A stretch of DNA of 58,989 bases from NCBI GenBank assembly GCA_017480545.1, contig JAFVAI010000004.1, positions 1 through 58,989 on the forward strand. Reading direction: 5' to 3'. This document shows positions 32,402-41,421 of this stretch, in pieces. Every line of letters begins with the position of its first letter. Positions within the stretch are counted from its first letter, which is position 1. This DNA comes from Schwartzia sp. (in: firmicutes) (GTDB lineage Bacteria > Bacillota > Negativicutes > Selenomonadales > Selenomonadaceae). Position numbers and translations under genes: made by a program. A model generated the notes under the pieces. It did not search any database. It was given only the letters and a program-made list of their open reading frames with translations, and was not told where the DNA came from.

Positions 32402-33190
32402 ATGAAATTTCGTCTTCCGCAAGTGTATTTCAGCAAAATCATGCGCGCCGTCGTCGAATTTGAAATGATCGAGCGCGGCGACCGGATTCTCGTCGGCCTC
32501 TCCGGCGGCAAGGACAGCCTGCTCTTGGCTTACGCCCTCGCGATGCTGCGCGAACGGACGAAACACAAGTTTTCCCTTCGGGCATTGACCATCGACCCGA
32601 TGTTTGACAACGCTTTCGATACGGAAAGCCTTGTCCGTTTTTGCGCGTCGCTGGAAATCCCGTATGAAGTCCATCGCGTTGATATCGCCGAGGTCATCCG
32701 AAGCGAGCCGAAACACGCGCCCTGCTTCACCTGCGCATTTTTCCGTCGCGGCGCCATCAACCGCTACGCCAACGAGCACGACTGCAACAAAGTCGCCTAC
32801 GCGCACCATAACGACGACGCGGTGGAAACGCTGCTCCTGAATCTCCTCTATTCCGGGCAGATTGGCACATTCCAACCGAAAACCTATCTCGACCGAAGCC
32901 AAATCACCGTCATCCGCCCGCTCATTTATCTAAGGGAACAGGAAATCGTCGAGGCGATTCCCTTCCACGGCGTAACGCCGGTAAAATCCCCCTGCCCGAT
33001 TGACGGCAACACAAAACGGGAGACAGTCAAACGCCTCATCGCCAACCTGACAGAAAAAAATCCGCTGGTCTACGACCATCTGGCCGCAGCCCTGCGGAAA
33101 AGCGGCGAAAGCGAAATGCAACGCCTATGGCCCGCCGCCAAAAGCCGACAGGAAATGAGGGAAAGCTACGAGCGGTTCATGCGGGAGTGA
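32402..33190 (+). CDS. TtcA-type tRNA thiolation ATPase
   Basis: 262 residues. PP-loop SGGKDS at 34-39 and CFTC (Cys 108 and 111) followed by FFRRGAINRYANE, the arrangement of the TtcA branch (PP-loop plus CxxC plus RRG) of tRNA sulfur-insertion enzymes; HHNDDAVETLLLNL is also typical. A further Cys lies in SPCPIDG (TtcA normally has a third iron-sulfur or catalytic Cys here). ATG 32402 has GGAAG upstream; an earlier ATG at 32372 falls inside the -10 region. Probably 2-thiocytidine 32 of tRNA; exact base uncertain. Single-gene unit. Confidence 0.85.
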   Translation: MKFRLPQVYFSKIMRAVVEFEMIERGDRILVGLSGGKDSLLLAYALAMLRERTKHKFSLRALTIDPMFDNAFDTESLVRFCASLEIPYEVHRVDIAEVIRSEPKHAPCFTCAFFRRGAINRYANEHDCNKVAYAHHNDDAVETLLLNLLYSGQIGTFQPKTYLDRSQITVIRPLIYLREQEIVEAIPFHGVTPVKSPCPIDGNTKRETVKRLIANLTEKNPLVYDHLAAALRKSGESEMQRLWPAAKSRQEMRESYERFMRE

Positions 33191-33199
33191 ACCCTATTA

Positions 33200-34891
33200 T
33201 CATTTCCCGCGAATTTGCGTATCATAGTTTTCCTCGCCGAAAAAGCGCGGCCTTGACGCGTCGAATTCCTCATTGATAACGCTTTTTTTCGGCTCCCATT
33301 CCACCGTCTTGATATCGGCAAGCTCCATGACCGTATGGATCATGTCGTCCGTCCGGTACGGGCGGTCGGCCGCCTCCTCGATGGCCTCCCATTTCTCGGG
33401 GTACTTGTCGCGGAACTGTTTCGACGCCCAGAAAATCACGGGAATCTCGATCATGTGGCGGTCGGGATTTTCCTCCAAATGCCCGGCGATGCTGCCGCCC
33501 TCGTCGTAGACCGCCTCGCCGTGGTCCGGCACATAAATCACAAGCGCCTCTTTGTCGCGGAAACGGTCGATGATCTCGCTGACAATGTAATCATTGTAAT
33601 AAAGCGCATTGTCGTACTGGGCGACGATTTCCCGGTACCGTTCGCCGATCTGGAGCCGAATGTCGTCGGCCTTGAACTTGTGGAACGCGTAAGGATAACG
33701 GTTATAATACAGCCCGTGCCCGCCCATCAAGTGCAATATATAGAAATTCCGGTTAGGCGACGCGTCCAAAAGCGCCTCGTCCAAAAGCGGCAACAGTTCC
33801 TCGTCGAGGATTCCCGAATCCTCCAGCGAGTCCCGAAGCCGCGTGAATTTGTGCATCGTGCTGTGGTTCGCGTACAGCTGGGCGACGTTGCCCCACATGC
33901 CGGAGCTTTCCTGGTTGGAAAGCCAATGCGTCCGATACCCGGCGGCATTCATCACGTCGATTAAATTGTGGTACTCGTACCACGGCTTGTCCGATTCGTA
34001 ATCGCAAAAGGTGAACAGCTCGCTCAGAACCTCCACCGTCGTCGAATGGGGGCTGATGACGTCACTATAGGCGACAATTTCCCCTTTCGCCTGCATCTCG
34101 TCGAGGTGCGGCGTATTGGGAAGGTAATAGCCGTACAGGTGCATGTGGTTCCGGTTCGTCGATTCGCCCAGAATGAACACGATATTCTTGATTTCGCTGT
34201 TGTTTTCCGTCAGTTCGATTTTCGTGTCGATGGCGTCCGCCAGCCGATGGTAGGCAATCGCGTTCTCTACGGCCAGCGAGGTCGCGCTGACGACGCGCAG
34301 CGCGGGCAAAAGCGGCGTCGCGAAAAACGAGGCGCAGGTCGAAACCATAATCACAAGAGATACAGCGCCCGCCGCCGCCATGCCCCGGCAAAGCACCCGT
34401 TTCCTGTGCTCCGGGATCTGCGCCTTGCGAAAGGCCCGCCACAGCAAAAACAAGACAGCGCAACCGACGGCCACCGCCGCGACCTCACGCCATGTAACAT
34501 ACATCTGCAAAAACTCGACAGCTTCCTTCCGGTTCGTTTCCAGCACGGAGTTCACAATGCCCGCGCCAATCAGCGCCTTGTACGTGTACATCACGAACAC
34601 TTCCGCCGGGAACGGCAGGAAGGACACGAAAAGCAAAAGCCGCTTCGCCCACGTCAGCCATCGGGGCCGCAAAAAGCGCCGAAGCAACGCCGTCAAAAGC
34701 AGGCCCGCGAGAAAAAGGACACAGCCGTACTCCAGCGCCAGCCACTCCTCCCGAATCAATAGAAGCGACCACGCCATGGTAAAATAATTGAGGAAAATAA
34801 ACAACAAAAGAAACCCCGTATGCTCCACGAAAGTCTGCTCTATCGCTTCCCATAAACGAAGGGCGGCTTTTTTTTCGCCGTTGTTCTCCAT
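33200..34891 (-). CDS. Phosphoethanolamine transferase (sulfatase-fold), inner membrane
   Basis: 563 residues: five N-terminal membrane segments (to about residue 200), then a periplasmic sulfatase-type domain. FILGESTNRNHMHLYGYYLP holds the nucleophile Thr and its surroundings; YVPDHGEAVYDEGG and GHLEENPDRHMIEIPVIFW hold the metal-binding Asp/His. The GES-T-x-x-HM-LYGY form resembles the LPS-core/lipid A PEtN transferases (EptA/CptA group). ATG 34891 has GGAG 8 bases upstream. Adds phosphoethanolamine to LPS, lowering its negative charge; the acceptor site is not predictable. Monocistronic, convergent with the TtcA-like gene. Confidence 0.88.
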   Translation of the reverse strand: MENNGEKKAALRLWEAIEQTFVEHTGFLLLFIFLNYFTMAWSLLLIREEWLALEYGCVLFLAGLLLTALLRRFLRPRWLTWAKRLLLFVSFLPFPAEVFVMYTYKALIGAGIVNSVLETNRKEAVEFLQMYVTWREVAAVAVGCAVLFLLWRAFRKAQIPEHRKRVLCRGMAAAGAVSLVIMVSTCASFFATPLLPALRVVSATSLAVENAIAYHRLADAIDTKIELTENNSEIKNIVFILGESTNRNHMHLYGYYLPNTPHLDEMQAKGEIVAYSDVISPHSTTVEVLSELFTFCDYESDKPWYEYHNLIDVMNAAGYRTHWLSNQESSGMWGNVAQLYANHSTMHKFTRLRDSLEDSGILDEELLPLLDEALLDASPNRNFYILHLMGGHGLYYNRYPYAFHKFKADDIRLQIGERYREIVAQYDNALYYNDYIVSEIIDRFRDKEALVIYVPDHGEAVYDEGGSIAGHLEENPDRHMIEIPVIFWASKQFRDKYPEKWEAIEEAADRPYRTDDMIHTVMELADIKTVEWEPKKSVINEEFDASRPRFFGEENYDTQIRGK

Positions 34892-34934
34892 TCTCGTTTC
34901 TCCATCCGTCAAGAATAATTAGGAACTGTGAAGA

Positions 34935-34963
34935 AGTTTACCACTTTCTCCGCCCTTTGCCAA
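34935..34963 (-). promoter_or_regulatory. Promoter of the phosphoethanolamine transferase gene
   Basis: Minus-strand TTGGCA (34963-34958), 17-base spacer, TAAACT (34940-34935). Leader about 40 bases. A short CCGCA-ACA-TGCGG hairpin lies just upstream at 34978-34990. Confidence 0.6.
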
Positions 34964-35006
34964 GCAAGCAAAAAGATCCGCAACATGCGGCCCAAATTTT
35001 TTTGAG

Positions 35007-35021
35007 GTAAGAAATTCTTAC
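35007..35021. promoter_or_regulatory. Palindromic operator candidate between divergent genes
   Basis: Perfect 7-1-7 inverted repeat GTAAGAA-A-TTCTTAC in the 262-base gap between the divergent phosphoethanolamine transferase and uracil permease genes. It sits 44 bases upstream of the former's -35 box. Flanked by T-rich tracts on both sides. Regulator unknown. Confidence 0.5.
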
Positions 35022-35153
35022 TTGAATTTTTTGGATCTGCCGCAAACGTCGCGGAGACAACGAGAAAATTTATGAAAAGGGGAAATTGTGGACAAAGGCC
35101 TCGCATTTGTGGTACAGTTTTACAGAAACCAAACTCGAAAGGAGCTTTTCCTT

Positions 35154-36410
35154 ATGCGCAACAAATCCATCCCGCCCGAGGCGCGGCTTCCGATTGGGCA
35201 GACGATCCCCCTGAGCCTTCAGCATCTTTTCGCGATGTTCGGCTCCACGGTGCTCGTCCCAATCCTGTTCAAAATCAATCCTGCGACGGTGCTGCTCTTC
35301 AACGGGATCGGCACACTGATCTATCTGGTGCTCTGCAAGGGGAAAATTCCCGCCTATCTCGGTTCCAGCTTCGCTTTCCTGTCCCCCGTTTTTCTCGTGC
35401 TGTCCAAGTACAGCTATGAGGCCGCGCTGGGCGGGTTTATCGTGGTCGGCGCGATTTTCTGCCTTGTGGCGCTCCTCGTCCGCATGGTCGGCACAAAATG
35501 GATTGACTGCATTTTCCCGCCCGCCGCCATGGGTGCCATCGTCGCAGTCATCGGACTGGAATTGATGCCCACCGCCGCGGGCATGGCGGGATTGACGGCG
35601 GAAACGCCCGATTCCGCCGCGATCACCGTCTCGATTTTGACACTCGTCATCACCGTCTTTTCGTCGGTAGCGTTCAGCGGGCTTTTGGCCATCTTGCCCA
35701 TCCTGATCGGTGTGGTCGGCGGCTATTTGATTGCCGCCTGCATGGGGCTGGTGGACTGGGCGCCGATTGCCGCCGCGCCGTGGTTCGCGTTGCCGACCTT
35801 CTACACCCCCGCGTTCAACCTCAACGCGATTCTGATTATCGTGCCCGCCGCGCTGGTGGTCATCGTCGAGCACGTCGGCCACCTGATTGTCACCGGCAAT
35901 ATCGTCGGCAGCGACCTGACGAAAGACCCAGGCCTTGACCGTTCATTGCTCGGCAACGGCCTCTCCACGATTCTCTCCGGCTGCTTCGGCTCTACGCCGA
36001 ACACGACCTACGGCGAAAATATCGGCGTACTGGCCATCACGAAGGTATTCAGCACATGGGTCATCGGCGGCGCGGCGATTTGCGCGATTCTGCTCTCCTG
36101 TTTCGGAAAGCTCGCCGCCGCCATCCAGAGCATCCCGACGCCGGTCATGGGCGGCGTGTCGCTCCTGCTCTTCGGCGTGATCGCCGCCTCCGGCGTCCGC
36201 ATTTTCGTCGAGCAGAAAGTGGACTACAACCAGCCGACGAATTTGATCCTGACCGCGATCGTGCTTGGCGTCGGCGTTTCCGGCGCGGGTGTCTCGGTGG
36301 CGGGCGTCGCGCTGCGCGGCATGGCGCTGGCGACGGTGCTGGCGATTCTTTTGAATCTCGCTTTCCGGCTGATTGCCCATGTCCGCGGCGACGGAGCCTT
36401 TAAGGAATGA
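35154..36410 (+). CDS. uraA: Uracil permease (NCS2 family)
   Basis: 418 residues, about 12-14 membrane segments. QHLFAMFGSTVLVPILF at the start and GSTPNTTYGENIGVLAITKV in the middle are signatures of UraA/PyrP uracil:proton symporters. ATG 35154 has AAAGGAG 9 bases upstream. Its stop overlaps the start of an RluA-type pseudouridine synthase (ATGA), so the two are translationally coupled. A weak promoter (TGGACA-18-TACAGT near 35090-35120) precedes it; no PyrR attenuator was seen. Confidence 0.93.
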   Translation: MRNKSIPPEARLPIGQTIPLSLQHLFAMFGSTVLVPILFKINPATVLLFNGIGTLIYLVLCKGKIPAYLGSSFAFLSPVFLVLSKYSYEAALGGFIVVGAIFCLVALLVRMVGTKWIDCIFPPAAMGAIVAVIGLELMPTAAGMAGLTAETPDSAAITVSILTLVITVFSSVAFSGLLAILPILIGVVGGYLIAACMGLVDWAPIAAAPWFALPTFYTPAFNLNAILIIVPAALVVIVEHVGHLIVTGNIVGSDLTKDPGLDRSLLGNGLSTILSGCFGSTPNTTYGENIGVLAITKVFSTWVIGGAAICAILLSCFGKLAAAIQSIPTPVMGGVSLLLFGVIAASGVRIFVEQKVDYNQPTNLILTAIVLGVGVSGAGVSVAGVALRGMALATVLAILLNLAFRLIAHVRGDGAFKE

Positions 36411-37306
36411 TTCTCGAATATCGCATGGACGAGTGCGCCGATGACATTTCGGTGCGCTCCTTTTTGAAACGGCAAGGGCTTTCGACGCATCTTTGGCGGC
36501 GGCTCAAGCATCAGGGGACGCTTTCCGTCAACGGGGAGCCGATTGCGCGCGCCACACTCGCCACACTCCATGCCGGCGACCGGCTGCGCTGCGAAATTCC
36601 CGAAAGCTCCGCCATCGAGCCGCAAGATATTCCACTGGATATCCGCTACGAGGACGAAAACCTGCTCGTGGTCAACAAGCCAGCGCAGATGCTCGTCCAC
36701 CCCATCGCGAAGGAACAGCGCGGAACACTGGCAAACGCTGTCGCCTACTATTATCGGACAAAAAAAGAGCCCTGCGTCTTTCATCCGGCGCATCGGCTCG
36801 ACCGCAACACCACGGGATTGGTCCTGATCGCGAAGCAGCCGCATATCCAGTCGCTTTTGACCGACGGGAACGGGCCGCGCTTCCATCGAACGTATCTGGC
36901 AATCGCGCATAAGCCATTCCATGACGAGGAAGGCATCATTGATGCCCCGCTCCGGCGAAAGCCCGGAAGCTTCATTGCGCAGGAAACGCATGACGAAGGA
37001 AAGCCCGCCGTCACCCGTTGGCGCGTTCTTTCCCAAACGGATGCCTTCTCTCTGCTCGCGCTCCGCCCGGCCACGGGCCGCACCCATCAGCTCCGCGTCC
37101 ACCTCGCGTCCATCGGCCACCCGATTCTCGGCGACGACCTCTATGGCGAACCATCGCCTGCAATCCGCCGGCAAGCCCTCCACGCCCGCCGCCTGGATTT
37201 TACCCACCCGGTCACGCGCAAGCCGTTGACCGTAACCGCGCCGCCACCCGAGGATTTTTTGCGCGCGCTGGAATCTCTCGGGCTGTCGCTGTCAACCGAA
37301 GCATGA
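36407..37306 (+). CDS. RluA-family pseudouridine synthase
   Basis: 299 residues: N-terminal S4 RNA-binding domain (SVRSFLKRQGLSTHLWRRLK), then the RluA catalytic domain with HRLDRNTTGLVLIAK (nucleophile Asp), RTYLAIAHKP and LRPATGRTHQLRVHLASIGH. Acts on uridines of 23S rRNA or tRNA; the exact site cannot be told. It overlaps uraA by 4 bases, pairing uracil uptake with RNA uridine modification, probably only by transcription. Followed by a terminator. Confidence 0.93.
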   Translation: MILEYRMDECADDISVRSFLKRQGLSTHLWRRLKHQGTLSVNGEPIARATLATLHAGDRLRCEIPESSAIEPQDIPLDIRYEDENLLVVNKPAQMLVHPIAKEQRGTLANAVAYYYRTKKEPCVFHPAHRLDRNTTGLVLIAKQPHIQSLLTDGNGPRFHRTYLAIAHKPFHDEEGIIDAPLRRKPGSFIAQETHDEGKPAVTRWRVLSQTDAFSLLALRPATGRTHQLRVHLASIGHPILGDDLYGEPSPAIRRQALHARRLDFTHPVTRKPLTVTAPPPEDFLRALESLGLSLSTEA

Positions 37307-37312
37307 TTGGAA

Positions 37313-37357
37313 AAAAGACTTCAAACGCAAGCAGCTCACTGCGTTTGAAGTCTTTTC
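37313..37357. terminator. Bidirectional terminator between rluA-type and acyltransferase genes
   Basis: Stem AAAGACTTCAAACGCA / TGCGTTTGAAGTCTTT with A run left and T run right. Serves the plus-strand uraA unit and the minus-strand gene ending at 37366. Confidence 0.92.
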
Positions 37358-37365
37358 GTCGTTCC

Positions 37366-38541
37366 TTATAGTTTTATGACAATGCCCCGCCGGTACAGCC
37401 ATTCGGCCAGCGGCCACCACAGCACACACCAAAGGACGGTATGGAGAGCCGCGCCGAAGGCCATGCCGCCGAGGCCCATGACGGTGCGTTGATACAGCCA
37501 AACATACATCGGCGTGCCCGCTTCGGGGGAAGGAAGCGCCCATAAGACGATGAGGCCGAAGTTCGTCGCGAGATAAAACAGCAAGGGATTTCTGCCGAAA
37601 GCGGAGAATGGACGGAACAACACGGAAAGAAACGGCAGCGAGAAAAGAATCCATCCCAACGCCGCCATGGCCAGCATATCCGCTCCGGCGTTGAAAAGCG
37701 CGAAGGGCGAAGTCCAAAGCGGCTTCCCCACGAGATCGTGGCGGCTCCAGTATTGTCCGGCGGCAAGCAGCGCCGCGCCCCCGAAAGCGAGAATCATCCC
37801 CTTTTCCCATTCGCCGTCGTGTTCCCGGAGCACATGCCCGGCCAGCAGACCGAGAAGCATAGACGCCGTGGAACTCAAGGTTCCGTAAAGGCCTTCGGGA
37901 TCAAACGGCAGGCCGTAGCCCTGGTACGCGTGAGCGGCTCCCGGCACCAGAAGGTCGACCGCCCGGCTGATATTGCCGATTTTGTCAAAGGGCGCGTCCG
38001 GCGCGTAGCAGTGATACCCGGCGGAGGAGCATAAAAGCAGCAGGGCCGCCGAAACGAAAACGCCGGATTCCGTTTTCACCGCTTTGGCTATAACCATGCC
38101 CAACGCATAGGCCAGTGCCAGCCGCTGCAAGACGCCGAAAACTCTTCCATGCGAAACGAACGCATCCCAAAACGGGCCGACGCCAAACTCCGAACGAACA
38201 ATCATCGGAACGGCATCGGAAACCGCGTTGAACAGAACCCCGAGAACAAACAGGCGACCGGACCGCAGAAACAGCATCCAAAGAAATTCCGGCCACGGCC
38301 CCCGGATACGTCCGCTCCATGAAAATACAGCCGACGCGCCCATCGCGAACACAAAGGCGGGAAACGCGGCGTCCGCGGCGTGGATTCCCTCCCACGGCGC
38401 GTGGGTCAGCGTCGGATACACGGCCTCAAAGTCCGGCACGGCATCCACAATCATCATCAGGACGACCGCCATCCCACGAAACACATCGAGAACCGGATTT
38501 CTTTTTGACATCCCGCTTCTAGGAAGGGAAACTGATTTCAT
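37366..38541 (-). CDS. HGSNAT-like membrane acyltransferase
   Basis: 391 residues, about ten membrane segments. The N-terminal pattern LDVFRGMAVVLMMIVDAVP, THAPWEGIHAADAAFPAFVF fits the heparan-alpha-glucosaminide N-acetyltransferase/NagX-like (DUF5009-type) family, whose loop His (AP-H-W-x-G region) carries the acetyl group; here THAPWEG. C-terminal RTVMGLGGMAFGAALHTVLW. ATG 38541 is 15 bases after the zinc-ribbon gene; ATG 38511 is an alternative. Likely acetylates a cell-wall or surface sugar; substrate unknown. Confidence 0.78.
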   Translation of the reverse strand: MKSVSLPRSGMSKRNPVLDVFRGMAVVLMMIVDAVPDFEAVYPTLTHAPWEGIHAADAAFPAFVFAMGASAVFSWSGRIRGPWPEFLWMLFLRSGRLFVLGVLFNAVSDAVPMIVRSEFGVGPFWDAFVSHGRVFGVLQRLALAYALGMVIAKAVKTESGVFVSAALLLLCSSAGYHCYAPDAPFDKIGNISRAVDLLVPGAAHAYQGYGLPFDPEGLYGTLSSTASMLLGLLAGHVLREHDGEWEKGMILAFGGAALLAAGQYWSRHDLVGKPLWTSPFALFNAGADMLAMAALGWILFSLPFLSVLFRPFSAFGRNPLLFYLATNFGLIVLWALPSPEAGTPMYVWLYQRTVMGLGGMAFGAALHTVLWCVLWWPLAEWLYRRGIVIKL

Positions 38542-38556
38542 GAAAAAATCTGCCTT

Positions 38557-38913
38557 TCAGTGCATGAATTGATACAAAATCCAGGAGATGACGCCGAAAA
38601 CCAGAGCCGCCAACGCCACGGGCAACGCGATAAAGAACACGAACAGCAGGATGGCCGCCGCCCCCAAGATCAGCGTCAGCTTTCCCTGCCACGAGCCGCC
38701 GGTCATATAAGAGAAACCGCCCCGGCCCCCGCCTCTGCGCTCGAAGCGGATATCCGGGCCGCTCTCCCTTTCCGGCGCCCCTTCCTCGATTGTGATGCCC
38801 GTGTAAGCGTTCCGCTCCGCCCGGGTCAGCACCGTCACGCGCGGATCCTCCGTCCCGCAGGCCGGGCAGACGTTGTTGTCTCCCAGCTCCGCCCCGCACT
38901 TTTCGCATCGCAT
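38557..38913 (-). CDS. Small zinc-ribbon membrane protein
   Basis: 118 residues: N-terminal zinc ribbon CEKCGAELGDNNVCPACG (two CxxC pairs), a basic Gly/Arg-rich middle (RRGGGRGGF), then two adjacent membrane segments (LTLILGAAAILLFVFFIALP and VALAALVFGVISWILYQF). Seen: the architecture only. Such zinc-ribbon/membrane proteins are common in Firmicutes without assigned function. Lies 12 bases after the large uncharacterised gene and 15 bases before the acyltransferase, so probably in one operon. Confidence 0.8.
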   Translation of the reverse strand: MRCEKCGAELGDNNVCPACGTEDPRVTVLTRAERNAYTGITIEEGAPERESGPDIRFERRGGGRGGFSYMTGGSWQGKLTLILGAAAILLFVFFIALPVALAALVFGVISWILYQFMH

Positions 38914-38925
38914 ACTCTGTCCCTC

Positions 38926-40434
38926 CTACACCAGATACAAAAGCTGCACATAGCCCTCTTCCGTCAAATACCGCGGGTCGAAAGCGACGCAGTCCACCGC
39001 CACCCCGATTTCGTTCACCGCCCGGAACACGGCATCCCGCTCCACGCCGAAGACGGAAAGCAAATCGCCCAACGGCGCGTATTCCACGCCGTTTATGCCC
39101 TCGACGAGAAGCAACGCCGCGGCCAATACCGTCGACGTGCCCCTCCGCTTTGCCGTCGACACATAGTCCTCGTAAAGCCGTTTCACGAACACGATGGAAT
39201 AAGCGCTGAACCGGAGGGAAAACGCCGCCTGCTCCAGGCGCGTCTCCTCCGGCTCAAAAAGCTCCGCGCTGACGGCGCCGCCCGAAGCCGGCTTTCCTTC
39301 GAGATCGGGAACGACACGGAGCTGCGCGAAGCCGGACAAGATCTGCACCGTATGGCGCACCGCCGCCGCGTGGCGCGTGAAAAAATCCGCCAGCGTGGCC
39401 TGCGGCATTTGGTAGGTCTTGAACCGCTCATACTGCTTGTTGATTTCGTCCCGTATCCGCTTTTGGAGCCGTTGGCTGGCCGAAAGGCCGGTGATGTAAT
39501 TCAGCAGCATGACGCCGCGCCTTTGCAGATGGCCGAAAAAAATCATATTCTTGTAATCGGCGAAGGTCACGTCCGGGCAGGGCAGCTCCAGTTCCTCGCC
39601 CGAAAACAGGTCGGTGCAGACCGCGAAATCCTCGTCCAGATAATTCACGGTAAACACCGTCAGCTTCGCGTGCGACAGGTCGCGCAACACATACCGCTCT
39701 TCGGCGGAGAGACGGCTCTTTTCCTTCTCCAGATACCGATGCACGGGCGTCGTATCGTCCTCTTTGCAGTGGTAGTCGAAGAAAAAATAATCCCAGAAGC
39801 CCATCCACCAGTTTTCGTCCGCTTTGTCCGCTTCGATGAAGGGACCGGCGTAAAGCGATACCGCGCGGGCAAAATCTGGGCGCATCTCGTCCCGCTGGAA
39901 ATATTCGATCATGCCGGCAACCAACCCGTCCAAGAGCGCGTTCAGATGATCCAGTTCTGCCTCGCCGATCTCCTCCGTGTGCTCCAGAAGGTCGCAAAAC
40001 TCGTCGTATTCCAACCGCTCGGGCATGGAGAAGATGCCGCCCTCGCAAAACAGGGCGCGCCCTTCTTCCAACGCGGCCATGACTTCGCTGTCCCCATCGG
40101 TCATCGCGCGAAGAAAGGCTTCCAGATAATCGAAAAACATGTTGACGTTCTGTTCGATCAGGCGAAGCTTCGGACGGACATCCGCATAGCAGTAAAAGAT
40201 TTCGAGAAAATCGTAACGGGTCAGGAGATAAAAAGACTCCAGACGATGCCGCGCCATGTAAGAAAGCATCGCCGAAACGACACCGAAAACGCGCTGCAGG
40301 AGCGCGTCCGACTTTCCCTTCCACGCCATCTCGCGGAAATAGCGTTCCATGCGAGCTTTGCGCACGAGCTTATTCAGTTGCTTCCGCCGCTGATAGAAAA
40401 CCTCTATCTTGCGATACACATTGTCTGTCGCCAC
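38926..40434 (-). CDS. Uncharacterised 502-residue cytosolic protein
   Basis: Not recognised. No signal peptide or membrane segment. Basic N-terminus (VYRKIEVFYQRRKQLNKLVR), long helical acidic middle (EEGRALFCEGGIFSMPE, EHTEEIGEAELDHLN), an aromatic-rich block (ENWWMGFWDYFFFDYHCKED) and a C-terminal stretch STVLAAALLLVEGINGVEYA followed by LGDLLSVFGVERDAVFRAVN that looks like a cyclin-fold or helix-turn-helix unit. GTG 40434 is chosen since GGAGG lies 6 bases upstream; ATG 40458 is eight codons earlier. First gene of an operon with the zinc-ribbon and acyltransferase genes; divergent from mrp. Confidence 0.78.
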   Translation of the reverse strand: MATDNVYRKIEVFYQRRKQLNKLVRKARMERYFREMAWKGKSDALLQRVFGVVSAMLSYMARHRLESFYLLTRYDFLEIFYCYADVRPKLRLIEQNVNMFFDYLEAFLRAMTDGDSEVMAALEEGRALFCEGGIFSMPERLEYDEFCDLLEHTEEIGEAELDHLNALLDGLVAGMIEYFQRDEMRPDFARAVSLYAGPFIEADKADENWWMGFWDYFFFDYHCKEDDTTPVHRYLEKEKSRLSAEERYVLRDLSHAKLTVFTVNYLDEDFAVCTDLFSGEELELPCPDVTFADYKNMIFFGHLQRRGVMLLNYITGLSASQRLQKRIRDEINKQYERFKTYQMPQATLADFFTRHAAAVRHTVQILSGFAQLRVVPDLEGKPASGGAVSAELFEPEETRLEQAAFSLRFSAYSIVFVKRLYEDYVSTAKRRGTSTVLAAALLLVEGINGVEYAPLGDLLSVFGVERDAVFRAVNEIGVAVDCVAFDPRYLTEEGYVQLLYLV

Positions 40435-40572
40435 AAGAAGCCTCCATGATGGATTCATTCATAATAAGATAGTAAAGCACATCGTCCCGTTTGTCAATTT
40501 GAGCCGCCGCGATTGTGTTTCCTCCACGTTTTGTGATATGATAGTTTTATGATGAAGGAGGAGGAACGAACC

Positions 40573-41418
40573 ATGAGCGAAACAAACTGCGACCAAAATT
40601 GCGACGCCTGCGGCGTCGACTGCGAAGACCGGCGGGAGCCGCAAAGTTTTCAGGTGAAGCCCCATGAGCTCAGCAACGTGAAGCACGTCATCGCCATCGT
40701 CAGCGGCAAAGGCGGCGTGGGAAAATCCCTTGTGACCGCGCTCTCCGCTGTCACCATGAGCCGCATGGGCCGCTCCGTCGGCATTCTCGACGCCGACATC
40801 ACCGGGCCGTCCATTCCGAAGCTCTTCGGCGTGAGCGGGGCGCTCCGCGGCTCGGAATCCGGCGCGTACCCGCTCGTCAGCGACGGGGGCATCCAGATCA
40901 TGTCCATGAACCTGCTCCTGCAAAACAGCACCGACCCGGTGATCTGGCGCGGACCGATCATCGCGGGCATCGTCAAGCAATTTTGGCAGGAAATCATCTG
41001 GGAGGACGTCGATTATCTTTTCGTCGATATGCCGCCGGGAACGGGCGACGTGCCACTGACCGTCTTCCAGTCGCTCCCGGTGGACGGCATTCTCGTCGTG
41101 ACCTCGCCGCAGGATCTCGCGCTGATGATCGTCGAAAAAGCCGTCAACATGGCAAAGATGATGAACATCCCGATCCTCGGGCTTTTGGAAAACATGGCCT
41201 CTTTCCGTTGCCCGGACTGCGGCAAGGAGCATCGGATTTTCGGGGAAAGCCATCTGCCCGCCGTGGCGGCGAAATACGATTTGCCCGTGCTCGGACACAT
41301 CCCCATCGATCCGAAGCTCGCCGTCGCCTGCGACACCGGGGCGATCGAAACTTACGAGGGGCATTGGCTCGACGATGCCGCGAAAGCGCTGACAGCGCTG
41401 GACCAAAAACAGGCGTAA
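40573..41418 (+). CDS. mrp: Mrp/NBP35-family ATPase (iron-sulfur carrier)
   Basis: 281 residues. A Cys-rich N-terminus (CDQNCDACGVDC), deviant Walker A SGKGGVGKS (about residues 43-51), LDADITGPSIPKLFGV, VDMPPGTGDVPLTV and a CxxC pair in SFRCPDCGKEH that binds the bridging cluster in dimers. Scaffold or carrier for Fe-S cluster assembly in the cytosol. ATG 40573 has GGAGGAGG upstream. Monocistronic, convergent with the AraC gene, whose stop is 3 bases away with no terminator visible between them. Confidence 0.93.
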   Translation: MSETNCDQNCDACGVDCEDRREPQSFQVKPHELSNVKHVIAIVSGKGGVGKSLVTALSAVTMSRMGRSVGILDADITGPSIPKLFGVSGALRGSESGAYPLVSDGGIQIMSMNLLLQNSTDPVIWRGPIIAGIVKQFWQEIIWEDVDYLFVDMPPGTGDVPLTVFQSLPVDGILVVTSPQDLALMIVEKAVNMAKMMNIPILGLLENMASFRCPDCGKEHRIFGESHLPAVAAKYDLPVLGHIPIDPKLAVACDTGAIETYEGHWLDDAAKALTALDQKQA

Positions 41419-41421
41419 CTT

